A stretch of DNA of 64,000 bases from Gammaproteobacteria bacterium (GCA_012103475.1 WLWS01000002.1:547234-611233); one strand, 5' to 3'. Positions 40,264-48,922 are shown, counted from the stretch's first letter. The notes: generated by a model from the letters alone, not told the origin. Program-made: numbers and translations.

Positions 40264-41152
40264 CTAGTTGCTCTTGAGCTGGAATTTTATCCTCGCTCCA
40301 TGATAATACAGTGAAAGGTCGCTTTCCTGTTTTTTCAATCGATATTACAGCTTCAACTGAGGAGATAATATTATTGATCGAAGCAACACTTCTAATTGTG
40401 AAAACATTTCCTTTTGTGGTCGCCAGATATGTTCCGTCAGCGTCAAGCACAGGAGGGAATTCGTTATCATTATCCGGGCTGGAACGTTGTTCAATATAGT
40501 CGTCTATATCACTTTCCAGAATGTTGGGGATAGCGAGTAAAGTTTCGCGACTGGCAGACAGTGGAAATATACCGGCCTGATTTGAATGGACTGTCAAAAC
40601 AGGGGCGATTAGGCGATACGTTTCCAGACTCATGCCTTTAACTAAAAGCAATTCACTTACGGAGTTAAAAACACCATTCTTGGCACTGTAATCATATTCT
40701 TGATATTCCGGTTCTTCGGCGCCATCAGGTCGTGTCAGATTATCTTTGTCTCGCCAGTCGAGAATGGTGTTTAACGTAGATTGAGAGATCTCTGATGAGT
40801 AACCTACAGACTCCAGCAACCCCAGTAGCAGTTCAGGTTGAGCTATATTCAGGTCGATTTTGCCGGATTCCGCACGCACGTCGATTTTTATTTGTTGTCC
40901 CCTGTACATTCGGGAATGAACTGTTCCGTCAGTTCTAAATGAAATTTCAGACTCCGGTTTTAGTAACTCTCTTATCGTCAGAGATATTCCAGCAGAGGCG
41001 AGCGCCTGAGCACTGGAAGCATTGACGATATTGGCAGTTAGCACCGTTTCGGTTCGCTGAACCCGGCTATAGCCTGCTACCAATACTGTAAGTATGGCGA
41101 GCATCCAAAGTACGAGAACCAGTGCTACACCGTTTTGACGTCTTGAATTCAT
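40253..41152 (-). CDS. gspK: T2SS minor pseudopilin GspK
   Basis: A 299-residue minor pseudopilin, the largest of the tip complex. It begins NSRRQNGVALVLVLWMLAIL, a type IV pilin-like N-terminal helix without the usual Glu at +5, as is typical for GspK. Its helical insertion domain includes DLNIAQPELLLGLLESVGYS and a helix-hairpin-like pattern. It lies 37 bases after gspJ and overlaps gspL. It would be processed by a prepilin peptidase encoded outside the window. Confidence 0.9.
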   Translation of the reverse strand: MNSRRQNGVALVLVLWMLAILTVLVAGYSRVQRTETVLTANIVNASSAQALASAGISLTIRELLKPESEISFRTDGTVHSRMYRGQQIKIDVRAESGKIDLNIAQPELLLGLLESVGYSSEISQSTLNTILDWRDKDNLTRPDGAEEPEYQEYDYSAKNGVFNSVSELLLVKGMSLETYRLIAPVLTVHSNQAGIFPLSASRETLLAIPNILESDIDDYIEQRSSPDNDNEFPPVLDADGTYLATTKGNVFTIRSVASINNIISSVEAVISIEKTGKRPFTVLSWSEDKIPAQEQLDES

Positions 41153-41189
41153 TTATTGACAGTTCGATAAATAATGTATGAATGTCATT

Positions 41190-41861
41190 TCACATTGCTG
41201 CGATGACGTACTCTGGGCGTTTGACGCTTGTGTTTCTTAGAGGAATATCAATTTGAGGCCAGATATTATCGGGTGCAGATGTCCTGATTTGAATCCGCAC
41301 CAATCTTGGCAAACTCGTTTTGCTTTCCCATTCTTCAAACCAGTCTTCTTTCTGCCCGGGTTTTTTTCTGCCAAAATAGGAAAAAACGAGTGTATCGACA
41401 TCAGCGACCAACTCGACGCTATCTGCTGCTTTCTCATTTTTCAAAGGTGGCGAATCTGGCTGGATAAGAAAGTAATCCATGTTTAGTGAGGAGTTAGTTT
41501 CTGATTCTGTAATATGCAATTTAACAAAATAAAAGCCACCACCACCACGATGGGCAGGTAATCTGGTGCTGAAAGCTAATTCGTTTTGTTTCCCACTGAA
41601 AAGGATGCTTTGCTCTTTTTTATCAATCCAGATTAATGGTGTAGCCTGAGATAAATATTTTTCGATAACACCCACGGAAAGTCTGACTTCATTATTTTTA
41701 TCAGCGCTATGCATGCCTATTTGCCAGTGCTTGTTTGCCGAAAATAGACTACTGAAGAGCATCAGCATAATAAGACTTAATAGTACCATCGCTATCATCA
41801 TTTCGATGAGCGTAAATCCGGTGTTATTGTTTTCTAGCTGCATTCGGTTGTTGATGCTCAT
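41190..41861 (-). CDS. gspJ: T2SS minor pseudopilin GspJ
   Basis: A 223-residue minor pseudopilin. The leader ends in Gly before FTLIEMMIAMVLLSLIMLML, with the conserved Glu at +5. The C-terminal beta domain carries a typical SLPRLVRIQI strand. It overlaps gspI by four bases (ATGA). With GspI and GspK it forms the pseudopilus tip. Confidence 0.92.
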   Translation of the reverse strand: MSINNRMQLENNNTGFTLIEMMIAMVLLSLIMLMLFSSLFSANKHWQIGMHSADKNNEVRLSVGVIEKYLSQATPLIWIDKKEQSILFSGKQNELAFSTRLPAHRGGGGFYFVKLHITESETNSSLNMDYFLIQPDSPPLKNEKAADSVELVADVDTLVFSYFGRKKPGQKEDWFEEWESKTSLPRLVRIQIRTSAPDNIWPQIDIPLRNTSVKRPEYVIAAM

Positions 41862-42250
41862 TCGACAGGAAAAATTTTAACTGTATCCAGAGAGACGGTA
41901 TGCGACTTGCCTCTGTTCTTCCAGGATACCTTGAGTGCAATATCACGTAGAGCAACTGTTGGCTTCGATTCTGATTCGCTGTCCTCTTTAATCTCTTCTA
42001 TGCTAGTGGATACCTGGTATTTCCCATTATCTTGTTGATAAACGCCTGGTTCTGGAAAAGAAACAATACCAATACTGTTGAGAGTTGATTCAGCAACAAT
42101 AACTGCGGTTGCGTAATCACTGGAAAGTTGAGCGGATCTGCTTCCTTTACTGAATATCTGAAGGATCATGGTAAAACTGATAGCAAAAATTGAAAATGCG
42201 ACTAGGACTTCAAGCAATGAAAAGCCAAGTTGTTTGTTCTTATTGAACAT
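41858..42250 (-). CDS. gspI: T2SS minor pseudopilin GspI
   Basis: A 130-residue minor pseudopilin starting at the ATG at 42250, giving MFNKNKQLGFSLLEVLVAFS with prepilin cleavage after the Gly and Glu at +5. The frame extends 16 codons further upstream into gspH, but that part lacks the pilin signature. The body ends in SLDTVKIFPVE. It overlaps gspJ by four bases and follows gspH by 4. Confidence 0.9.
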   Translation of the reverse strand: MFNKNKQLGFSLLEVLVAFSIFAISFTMILQIFSKGSRSAQLSSDYATAVIVAESTLNSIGIVSFPEPGVYQQDNGKYQVSTSIEEIKEDSESESKPTVALRDIALKVSWKNRGKSHTVSLDTVKIFPVE

Positions 42251-42254
42251 GGCG

Positions 42255-42701
42255 TCAGGGTTGAATCGACACCTTGCCAGTAAGCCAGTGAACGTCAATC
42301 AGATATTCCTGGTTAATGTGATTCAGCTTTATTTGTCCGCCAGTGGAGCTGCCATCAGGAAAAAAACGAATTGCGCCTTCAGACTCTGAAAGTTGTTCAG
42401 AACGTGCGGTGACCAAACTTAATTTCGTTTGTCTGGGGAGTTTCATATGTTTCTTTCTATTTGCGAAAGAATAGTTATGACTTTCAATATTTACCAGGAA
42501 AGCAACTTCCTGTTGTTTATTAATCGCCAGTGATTGAGCAATTTTCAGGCTGCTCGCTATATCGCGGGTAGTGGCTTTTACATTCACCCCGGCTATTACT
42601 TTTGGCATAAAAGGAGGCGCGATAAGCATAATCAGAGCGATGATTGACAGCACGATCAGTAATTCAATTAGCGTAAATGCACGTGTTCTTGAATAATTCA
42701 T
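42255..42701 (-). CDS. gspH: T2SS minor pseudopilin GspH
   Basis: A 148-residue minor pseudopilin beginning MNYSRTRAFTLIELLIVLSI (cleavage before FTLIE) with a long helix and a GspH-type body (SSLKIAQSLAINKQQEVAF, IRFFPDGSSTGGQI). It starts one base after gspG ends. The SSTGG loop near the C-terminus is a common GspH/FimT feature. Confidence 0.92.
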   Translation of the reverse strand: MNYSRTRAFTLIELLIVLSIIALIMLIAPPFMPKVIAGVNVKATTRDIASSLKIAQSLAINKQQEVAFLVNIESHNYSFANRKKHMKLPRQTKLSLVTARSEQLSESEGAIRFFPDGSSTGGQIKLNHINQEYLIDVHWLTGKVSIQP

Positions 42702-43120
42702 TTATTCCCAGCTGTTGATATCACGATTGTTTTTCTCACCACCGGGTTGGTTGTCGGCACCAAGAGAATAAAGATCATATTCGCCGTTGTCGCCAGGTGA
42801 CTTATAATGGTATTCGTTTCCCCAGGGGTCACGTGGAACAACTTTCTTTTTCAGGTAGGGGCCATTCCAGCTATCCAATGAAGCAGGTTTGGACACAAGC
42901 GCTGACAAGCCTTCCTGACTTGTCGGATAACGACCGTTTTCGAGGTAAAAAAGATCCAGTGTGGAACCAAGATCTTCTATTTGTATTTTGGCAGTGTCAG
43001 TTTTGGCTGACCGAGGTGTTTCATTACACTCGGACCAACTACGCCGATTATCAGACCAAGAATTGCCAGAACGACAAGTAACTCTACTAAAGAAAAACCA
43101 TGTGAATTCGATTTTACCAT
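42702..43120 (-). pseudogene. gspG: Major pseudopilin GspG, interrupted by a frameshift
   Basis: The N-terminus at 43120 reads MVKSNSHGFSLVELLVVLAI and continues with a pilin helix to KHLGQ. The frame then runs into a stop at KYK. The second part is in the -1 frame: KTDTAKIQIEDLGSTLDLFY, ENGRYPTSQEGLSALV, and a C-terminus with DPWGNEYHYKSPGDNGEYD, matching GspG calcium-site motifs. The shift is at about 43004-43010, where inserting one A would restore LGQAKTDTAKIQ. The likely cause is loss of one base, by mutation or sequence error. A corrected product would be about 139 residues, normal for GspG. Confidence 0.88.
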
Positions 43121-43140
43121 TACAACTCCGTCTTATAGTT

Positions 43141-44364
43141 TTATGTGATCAGATCGTTAAGACCAAGCATAGCGATTAAGATTGAAATAATAATAACTGC
43201 TATGACTGCCCCGAGACCAAGAATCAGGACAGGCTCCAGAAGTATCAGAATACGATTTATCATTTCTTTCGCTTCACGCTCGTAAATGTCAGCGATTTTA
43301 TAAAGCATCGATTCAAGTTGTCCGGTTTCTTCACCTACCTGAATCAACTGAATAGAGAGCAATGGGAATAATTGTGATTGAGCAAGCGGTCTGGCCAGAC
43401 GATTTCCCTGTTCGAGATCCGTAGAAGCGTCTCCAACAACTGCGGACAGGACCCGGTTCGCAACAACCTCCTTGACGATGGAAATAGCTTTTAACAATGG
43501 CACGCCATTTGTGAGTAAAGTCGCCAGCGTGCGCGAAAACCTTGCTACATCAATTTTAGTAATCAATTCCCCTAACATAGGGATACCTAATAACCAACGA
43601 TCAAACCGAATACGGGACTGCGGCTTTTTCAATTGGCGATCAACAAGCCATGCAATAAGAGCAACGAAGAACAAGGCCATCCACCAGTAATTTTGAACCA
43701 ATCCCGCCAAGAAAAATACAAACTGAGTGAGAACTGGTAAAGACTGACCCGCATCTTCGAAAAGCGGAACGAACTTGGGGACAATAAAGTTGAGTAGTGC
43801 AAATATTGACAATAATGAAACAAAGCAAAGGATGGCAGGGTAGAAAAGTGCTGATATTATTGTTGAGCGTAACTCTGCTGCACGTTCAAGATAATCCGCG
43901 AGACGTTCAAGTACTATGCTGATTGCTCCGCCAGCTTCACCTGCACGTACTGTATTCAGATACAGTGCATCGAATTGCTCGCTGTGTGCTGCAAGCGCGG
44001 TGGAAAATGTGGCTCCGCCTTTTATCTGCTGATTCAAACTTTTAATTATCTTCTTCAGTGCGGGTTTCGACGACAGGCTTTCAAGTATTTCCAGTGCATG
44101 GTCTAGAGCAAGACCTGCCTCCAATATAGTAGACAATTCGCGTGTAAATAGTGTAATTTCGTTACTTGATATCTGTCCTCGGCTTGATAGGAAGTTAGGG
44201 AACCGCGATGAGATTTTTGAATCATTCTCGTTTTGATGAATATGCAGCGGTACATTGCCGCTGTTTTGTAATTTTTCAGCAACCTCATCCTGTGTGGATG
44301 CATCCATAATCCCTTCATGAATATCACCGTCAACTCCGACAACTTTGTAGTTATAAAGGGGCAT
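43141..44364 (-). CDS. gspF: T2SS platform protein GspF
   Basis: Polytopic inner-membrane protein at the T2SS core. The 407-residue product has two repeated T2SSF domains (about residues 70-195 and 270-395), each ending in membrane segments. Conserved motifs are FTRELSTILEAGLALDHALE, TVRAGEAGGAISIVLERLADYLE and the C-terminal ILLEPVLILGLGAVIAVIII. It lies one base after gspE and 20 before gspG. It looks intact. Confidence 0.95.
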   Translation of the reverse strand: MPLYNYKVVGVDGDIHEGIMDASTQDEVAEKLQNSGNVPLHIHQNENDSKISSRFPNFLSSRGQISSNEITLFTRELSTILEAGLALDHALEILESLSSKPALKKIIKSLNQQIKGGATFSTALAAHSEQFDALYLNTVRAGEAGGAISIVLERLADYLERAAELRSTIISALFYPAILCFVSLLSIFALLNFIVPKFVPLFEDAGQSLPVLTQFVFFLAGLVQNYWWMALFFVALIAWLVDRQLKKPQSRIRFDRWLLGIPMLGELITKIDVARFSRTLATLLTNGVPLLKAISIVKEVVANRVLSAVVGDASTDLEQGNRLARPLAQSQLFPLLSIQLIQVGEETGQLESMLYKIADIYEREAKEMINRILILLEPVLILGLGAVIAVIIISILIAMLGLNDLIT

Positions 44365-44365
44365 C

Positions 44366-46115
44366 CTACACCTGTTGTGTCACACGCATTACTTCTTCAA
44401 TTGTACTTATTCCCTGTAAAGACTTTTTAATTCCATCTATTTGAATTGAGTCCATTCCGGAGTTGATTGCTGCATTTTGAATCTGGGAACCGTCTGCTCG
44501 GGAAAGAATTAATCTTCTTATTTCTTCAGAAAGGGTCATGAATTCTGTGATAACACTCCTGCCGTGATAACCGGTCTCGTTACAGTGTTCACAACCGACT
44601 GTTTCATAAAGTTCATGTGTTGTTGAATCAGTCAGCTCCCGTAGATTGAGTTCATCAACCAGCTCAGGTAGAGGCGTGTAGGGTTTTCGACAACTAAGAC
44701 ATAGTGTTCTGATAAGTCGTTGAGAAAGTATTCCATTTAAAGTTGATGTCAACAGATAATCTTCAACTCCCATATCGAGAAGCCGTGTTATGGAGCTGCC
44801 GGCATCGTTGGTGTGTAAAGTTGAAAAAACCAGATGACCGGTCAATGCAGATTGTACTGCAATACTGGCGGTTTCCAGATCGCGCATTTCGCCTATCATT
44901 ATTACGTCGGGATCTTGTCTTACAATTGATCTGAGCGCATCAGCAAAATTCAATCCTATTTTAGGTTTTACCTGAATTTGATTAATCCCTTCAAACTGAT
45001 ATTCGACCGGGTCTTCAACTGTCAATATCTTTTTATCCGGGGTGTTCAATTCCTGCAGAGCAGTGTAAAGAGTCGTTGTTTTTCCACTTCCAGTCGGTCC
45101 GGTCACAAGCAGGATGCCGTGCGACACTTTCAGGGCGGACTGAAATTTTAGTTTAATAGGTTCAGAAAAACCGAGTTCATCAAAATCAAGTGTTACATGT
45201 TGTTTATCGAGTATGCGTAACACGAGGCTTTCACCATGCAGGGTAGGGACAGTTGACACTCTAAGGTCAATTAGTTTTCCCTGAGTGCGTAACTGAATGC
45301 GTCCATCTTGTGGTAGTCGATGTTCGGCTATATTCATTTTGGCCATTATTTTAATTCGGGAAATAAATGGCGGCTGTTGATTTAACCGGTGGTGCTTCTG
45401 CTTCCTGCAGGACTCCATCTATTCGATAGCGTAACTTAAGCTGATTCTCAAAAGGCTCAATGTGTATATCGGAGGCACGGAGATCGAGAGCCCGGTTTAT
45501 CATGAGACTGACAAGGCGGATGATTGGCGCCTCACCAGCGAGATCTTTCAGCCTTTCAATGGATTCGGCGTAAGTTTCCTCATCACTTTCAATTTCATCA
45601 ACTATATCAGCTAGTCTGGAGCTTCCGTCACCGAATAGTTTTCCCAATGCATTATCAATTTGAGTAATTGTGGCAATTTTAATATCGACGGGTTCGTTAC
45701 AGGCCAATTGCACAGCCTGAACAGAAAAAGAGTCAAGCGCATCGGCCATGGCAATCAAAATGCGATCTTCATATTCGTATAGAGGGACTATATGGGCATC
45801 CTTAAGGAACCTGATAGAAATCTTGTCCGCCACCACCGCGATGTCGGGAAAATCATCATCTTTACAAAGTGAGTGACCGGTTGCCTTAAACTGACTTTCG
45901 GCCATATCTCGCTCGGAGACCAGACCGAGTCGCACAAGCAGGATAGCCAGAGGGGCTCCGTTTTCTCTGTGCAGATCAATACAGCGAGAGAGATCATCTT
46001 CCCTGAGCAAAGCTTTGGAAATTAGAACCTCGCAAAGAGGGGTGTATCCAGCTAAATTCGAAGTAGAAGAATGATGAATACTTGAAGGTGGATCAATTTG
46101 TCTCGCCTCTTCCAT
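44366..46115 (-). pseudogene. gspE: T2SS ATPase GspE, interrupted by a frameshift
   Basis: The first frame (46115 to 45351, 254 residues) has the N-terminal GspE/MshEN domain and the start of the ATPase ([20 protein letters not shown]). It then stops after AAIYFPN. The second frame (to 44366) carries the rest: [20 protein letters not shown], Walker [38 protein letters not shown], and the tetracysteine zinc motif (CLSC...CEHC). The frames join if one T is removed from ATTTATTTCC at 45358-45370 (giving AAIISRIKIM). The start has AGGT and A-rich spacing. The corrected protein would be about 580 residues, slightly long but normal. Confidence 0.88.
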
Positions 46116-46175
46116 TTTTTACCTCAGGAGTACTCTTGTGAACATCGCAGTATTCAAATTGCTGCAGTCCGATTT

Positions 46176-46191
46176 CGCAGAAAAATTACCA
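46176..46191 (-). promoter_or_regulatory. Candidate sigma-54 promoter of the gsp operon
   Basis: On the minus strand TGGTAATTTTTCTGCG has GG-N10-GC spacing and the TGC of the -12 box, but CAC of the -24 box is TAA. It lies 60 bases before the gspE start. A UAS-motif copy is 46 bases further upstream, the same arrangement as at the four stronger promoters. Confidence 0.5.
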
Positions 46192-46237
46192 CTAATCAAA
46201 TAGATATACAATAATTATTCTGCTGCTTCTAAACAAC

Positions 46238-46254
46238 TGTCGGTTAAGTTTACA
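46238..46254. promoter_or_regulatory. UAS motif between gspE and the secreted-protein genes
   Basis: TGTCGGTTAAGTTTACA is an exact match to TGTCGNTNANNTTTACA. It lies 46 bases upstream of the candidate gspE promoter and 154 bases upstream of the sigma-54 promoter at 46409, so it could serve either. Confidence 0.6.
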
Positions 46255-46340
46255 GAGATGTAAAAAATAACTTAATCACATTTAAACTATAGCAATCAAG
46301 TGCTTAGAAGCTTCATGCTATGATATTCAAGAACAGACAT

Positions 46341-46357
46341 TGTTGGATAGTTTTACA
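46341..46357 (+). promoter_or_regulatory. UAS motif of the first secreted-protein gene
   Basis: TGTTGGATAGTTTTACA matches the motif with two changes (T for C at position 4, A for T at position 7) and keeps TTTACA. It ends 51 bases before the -24 element at 46409. Confidence 0.45.
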
Positions 46358-46408
46358 CTTTCAAAAAAATGAATTTGCAAGTGTTTGAATATATTGGAAA
46401 GTATACTA

Positions 46409-46424
46409 TGGCGTGGTTGTTGCG
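46409..46424 (+). promoter_or_regulatory. Sigma-54 promoter of the first secreted-protein gene
   Basis: TGGCGTGGTTGTTGCG has TGGC, GG-N10-GC spacing and TTGC, a good sigma-54 match. It lies 56 bases before the ATG at 46481. Confidence 0.75.
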
Positions 46425-46480
46425 TGTATTTATCAATAAACAGTATATAGTTTAGCAACCAGTCAAGCTCACAGGATAAG

Positions 46481-47095
46481 ATGAAAATGATGAGAATTTT
46501 ATTAACAGGCTTTATCTTTGTGCTTTGTTTCTCAGTATCAGCCGCTACACCTCAGAATGTAAATTATCAGGGCGTCCTTACTGATTCGGCCGGTATCCCC
46601 ATTACGACGCCGACTACGGTGACTATCGTGGCCCGGGTATTCGATGGAGCCTCAGGCGGAACAGAATTATATAGCGAAACCCATAGCAATGTAACGGTTG
46701 AAGAAGGTGTTTTTAGTCTCGTGCTGGGATCAGGTAGCACGCCAACCGGTTCTTTCAGCGCATCGACATTTGCTGCAAACACGACCTGGCTGCAACTGGA
46801 AATCGAGGGTGAAGCCCAGAGCCCGCGACAGGCTTTTTTAAGCGTACCTTATGCTTTACATGCTGAAGATGCCGCTCAATTGGATGGTAATAATGCCAGT
46901 GCCTTTGCGCTGGCGACAGATATAACCAGCCTGCAAAACCAGATTGGCTTGCTCAATATTCTTCTTTCGCAGTTACAGGCAAGCGTCGGCTCAAATAGTT
47001 CCAGTATCACTACCTTACAAACGGATGTTGCCAATAACGCTTCTGGCGTAGCCAATAATGCTAACGATATTAATAACTATCACAATCTGGATTAA
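46481..47095 (+). CDS. Secreted protein with NYQG..DSAG domain
   Basis: A 204-residue exported protein with a clear signal peptide (MRILLTGFIFVLCFSVSA, cut before ATPQN). The N-terminal domain of about 110 residues has NYQGVLTDSAGIP, ETHSNVTVEEGVFSLVLGS and SVPYALHAEDA. The rest (from about residue 140) is a Ser/Asn/Thr-rich coiled-coil-like tail (SLQNQIGLLNILLSQLQASV, VANNASGVANNANDINN) ending without an anchor. The same N-terminal domain occurs in the next gene. Family members are annotated as hypothetical secreted proteins. With its sigma-54 promoter and T2SS neighbour it is a candidate T2SS substrate (inference). Confidence 0.85.
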   Translation: MKMMRILLTGFIFVLCFSVSAATPQNVNYQGVLTDSAGIPITTPTTVTIVARVFDGASGGTELYSETHSNVTVEEGVFSLVLGSGSTPTGSFSASTFAANTTWLQLEIEGEAQSPRQAFLSVPYALHAEDAAQLDGNNASAFALATDITSLQNQIGLLNILLSQLQASVGSNSSSITTLQTDVANNASGVANNANDINNYHNLD

Positions 47096-47259
47096 GTCTT
47101 AATCACGAGTTCAAGATCAAATTAGATTCTACCTGCCGCTGTCTCAAAAGAGCGAATTGCATTAAATTGCCTATCCGCAAGGAGGAAGCCTCTATCTATT
47201 TGAAATTATTAATAAATATTACGAAAATCAATGTTTTTTCGTAATTTAGTCTTTTTTTA

Positions 47260-47276
47260 TGTCGCTAATCTTTACA
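47260..47276 (+). promoter_or_regulatory. UAS motif of the second secreted-protein gene
   Basis: TGTCGCTAATCTTTACA is an exact match to TGTCGNTNANNTTTACA and ends 52 bases before the sigma-54 element at 47329. One further G follows as at 46255. Confidence 0.6.
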
Positions 47277-47328
47277 GTTATGTATTACAGGAAATTATAA
47301 GTTATTGAATTAAAAAGATTTACTATTG

Positions 47329-47344
47329 TGGCGTGATATGTGCT
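47329..47344 (+). promoter_or_regulatory. Sigma-54 promoter of the second secreted-protein gene
   Basis: TGGCGTGATATGTGCT keeps TGGC, GG-N10-GC spacing and TGC, with one change in the TTGC box. It lies 28 bases before the ATG at 47373, which has AGGAG upstream, so the 5' leader would be very short. Confidence 0.65.
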
Positions 47345-47372
47345 TGTTAATTACTGATAGGAGACTCGATTT

Positions 47373-48815
47373 ATGTTCAGGCATTTGATTACCGGCACCA
47401 ATTTGATTTCACAGCTAGCTCTGTTCTCCTTGCTATTGCCAATGGCGCCCAATTTTGTATTTTCTGCAGTGCCTTCTCATATTAGCTATAGCGGATTGAT
47501 TTCAGATAGTGCAGGGCAAGGGCTTAACGGCTCTGTTGATTTAGTTTTTAACATTTATGAAGATGAGAACAACGACGGTGCTGCTGATGGTTCATCGATC
47601 TGGACTGAAACCCATAACAGCGCATCGGTATCAAATGGATTGTTCAATGTTCGCCTTGGTAGTGTAGGCGGCACACTTGGCAATCTGGATTTTGATAAAC
47701 CTTATTTGTTGGGAATATCTGTCGGTTCTGATGCGGAAATGACTCCACTACTGCGATTTAGCAGTGTGCCCACGGCTTTTCGTCTTAAAGAACAAGGTAG
47801 TGAGTTTGTCGACTGCACGACAGTCCCCGTTGGAGGCAAGATTCAGTCGGCTGTAGATTCTGGTGCAAAAACTATCATCATAGATGGCGTTTGCGAAGAA
47901 GCTGTTCTCATTAGTCGTAGTAGGGTTGATTTGATAGCTGAAGGCAATGGTTTAGATGGTATTACCGGTCCAAGCGATGGCAAACCTGCCTTGCAACTTA
48001 TCGGCGCCAGTTTTATTACCGTTGTTGGACTGAGGATTTCTGAAGCTGCGGGCAGTGAAGATGAAGCCTGTATTTGGGTCGGAGGCGGTTCGGATGTTGG
48101 TTTTTTTGGAATCACTGTGCCAGCTTGCCCCGATATCGGCGTTGATGTTCTTTTCAATTCCAGTGCAAATTTTAATGTTGCCGCTGGTGGACCTACCGCT
48201 CTGAATAGCATTACCGGTGGCAGTGTTGGTGTAGAGGTTTCAGCGGGAGCAAGTGTGGCTATGTCGCATACCTCAATTATGGGCTTTGCAGATGAGGGGC
48301 TGTTTGTGGGTGGAAACTCCTTTGCTTTTGCTGGTGATGATGGCTATGGGGGAGTGACAATATCTAGCACTATCACTGATGCCACTGCACTTTGGGTTGA
48401 AGGTAGTTCTTCGGTAGAACTGGAAGGCGCTAGCATCTCAGCAACGAATGGGATGGGTGCCTATATGGCCGCTAGCAGCAGCCTGCAGCTCTTTGAAGAT
48501 GGCGTAACTAATTCCATATCCGGCGCTAGTGTAGGTGTCAAGGTGGATGGTGGTACGCTGGAAATTGAAGGCAGTAGCGTTGTTGCAAGCGATGGTAGTG
48601 CTATTGAAGTCCGAAATAATGCTGCGGTTATTCTTAAAACAGGTACAAGTACGATTACAGGGTCAGGTACAACAGGATCTGATTATGGTGTGGAATGCTT
48701 TGAAAATGGAGTATTGACGACGCCGGTTAATCCAAACATTACAGGCACCGACGGAATTACCAATTCTGTTGTTACAGGCGGTTCTTTTTGCTCCGTCCCG
48801 GTACCAGAACTTTAG
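47373..48815 (+). CDS. Secreted protein with shared N-terminal domain and beta-helix-like C-terminus
   Basis: A 480-residue exported protein (signal peptide to about FVFSA). Residues 30-140 share the domain of the preceding gene (SYSGLISDSAGQG, ETHNSASVSNGLFNVRLGS, SVPTAF). From about 150 on there are many short Val/Ile/Gly/Ser-rich turns (GADGASI-like: SSVELEGASISATNG, GTLEIEGSSVVASDGSAIEV) typical of right-handed parallel beta-helix or pectate-lyase-like proteins. No catalytic residues are evident. Three Cys residues and a VSAG-type repeat pattern are visible. It may be a T2SS substrate or surface adhesin; enzymatic activity is unproven. Confidence 0.82.
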   Translation: MFRHLITGTNLISQLALFSLLLPMAPNFVFSAVPSHISYSGLISDSAGQGLNGSVDLVFNIYEDENNDGAADGSSIWTETHNSASVSNGLFNVRLGSVGGTLGNLDFDKPYLLGISVGSDAEMTPLLRFSSVPTAFRLKEQGSEFVDCTTVPVGGKIQSAVDSGAKTIIIDGVCEEAVLISRSRVDLIAEGNGLDGITGPSDGKPALQLIGASFITVVGLRISEAAGSEDEACIWVGGGSDVGFFGITVPACPDIGVDVLFNSSANFNVAAGGPTALNSITGGSVGVEVSAGASVAMSHTSIMGFADEGLFVGGNSFAFAGDDGYGGVTISSTITDATALWVEGSSSVELEGASISATNGMGAYMAASSSLQLFEDGVTNSISGASVGVKVDGGTLEIEGSSVVASDGSAIEVRNNAAVILKTGTSTITGSGTTGSDYGVECFENGVLTTPVNPNITGTDGITNSVVTGGSFCSVPVPEL

Positions 48816-48922
48816 CTCGTGAATTGAGTTAAGTTATAGCGACAGTATTTAAATAGACAGAAGTTAAATAACGATAATGAGTGAAATTTGTTATGACTAG
48901 CGAAGATAGAAAGGCTGAATCA

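Noticed and set aside
43000..43012. Programmed -1 ribosomal frameshift in gspG
   Set aside because: The site has only AAAA after CC, and the zero-frame heptamer G CCA AAA lets only the A-site tRNA re-pair. No stem-loop or pseudoknot is evident, and GspG is not known to use frameshifting. A base deletion is simpler.
48816..48922. Independent sigma-54 promoter for the repeat-protein gene
   Set aside because: A half-match of the motif ending in CGACA is seen at about 48828-48844, but no -24/-12 element follows. The gene is more likely transcribed with the beta-helix gene.
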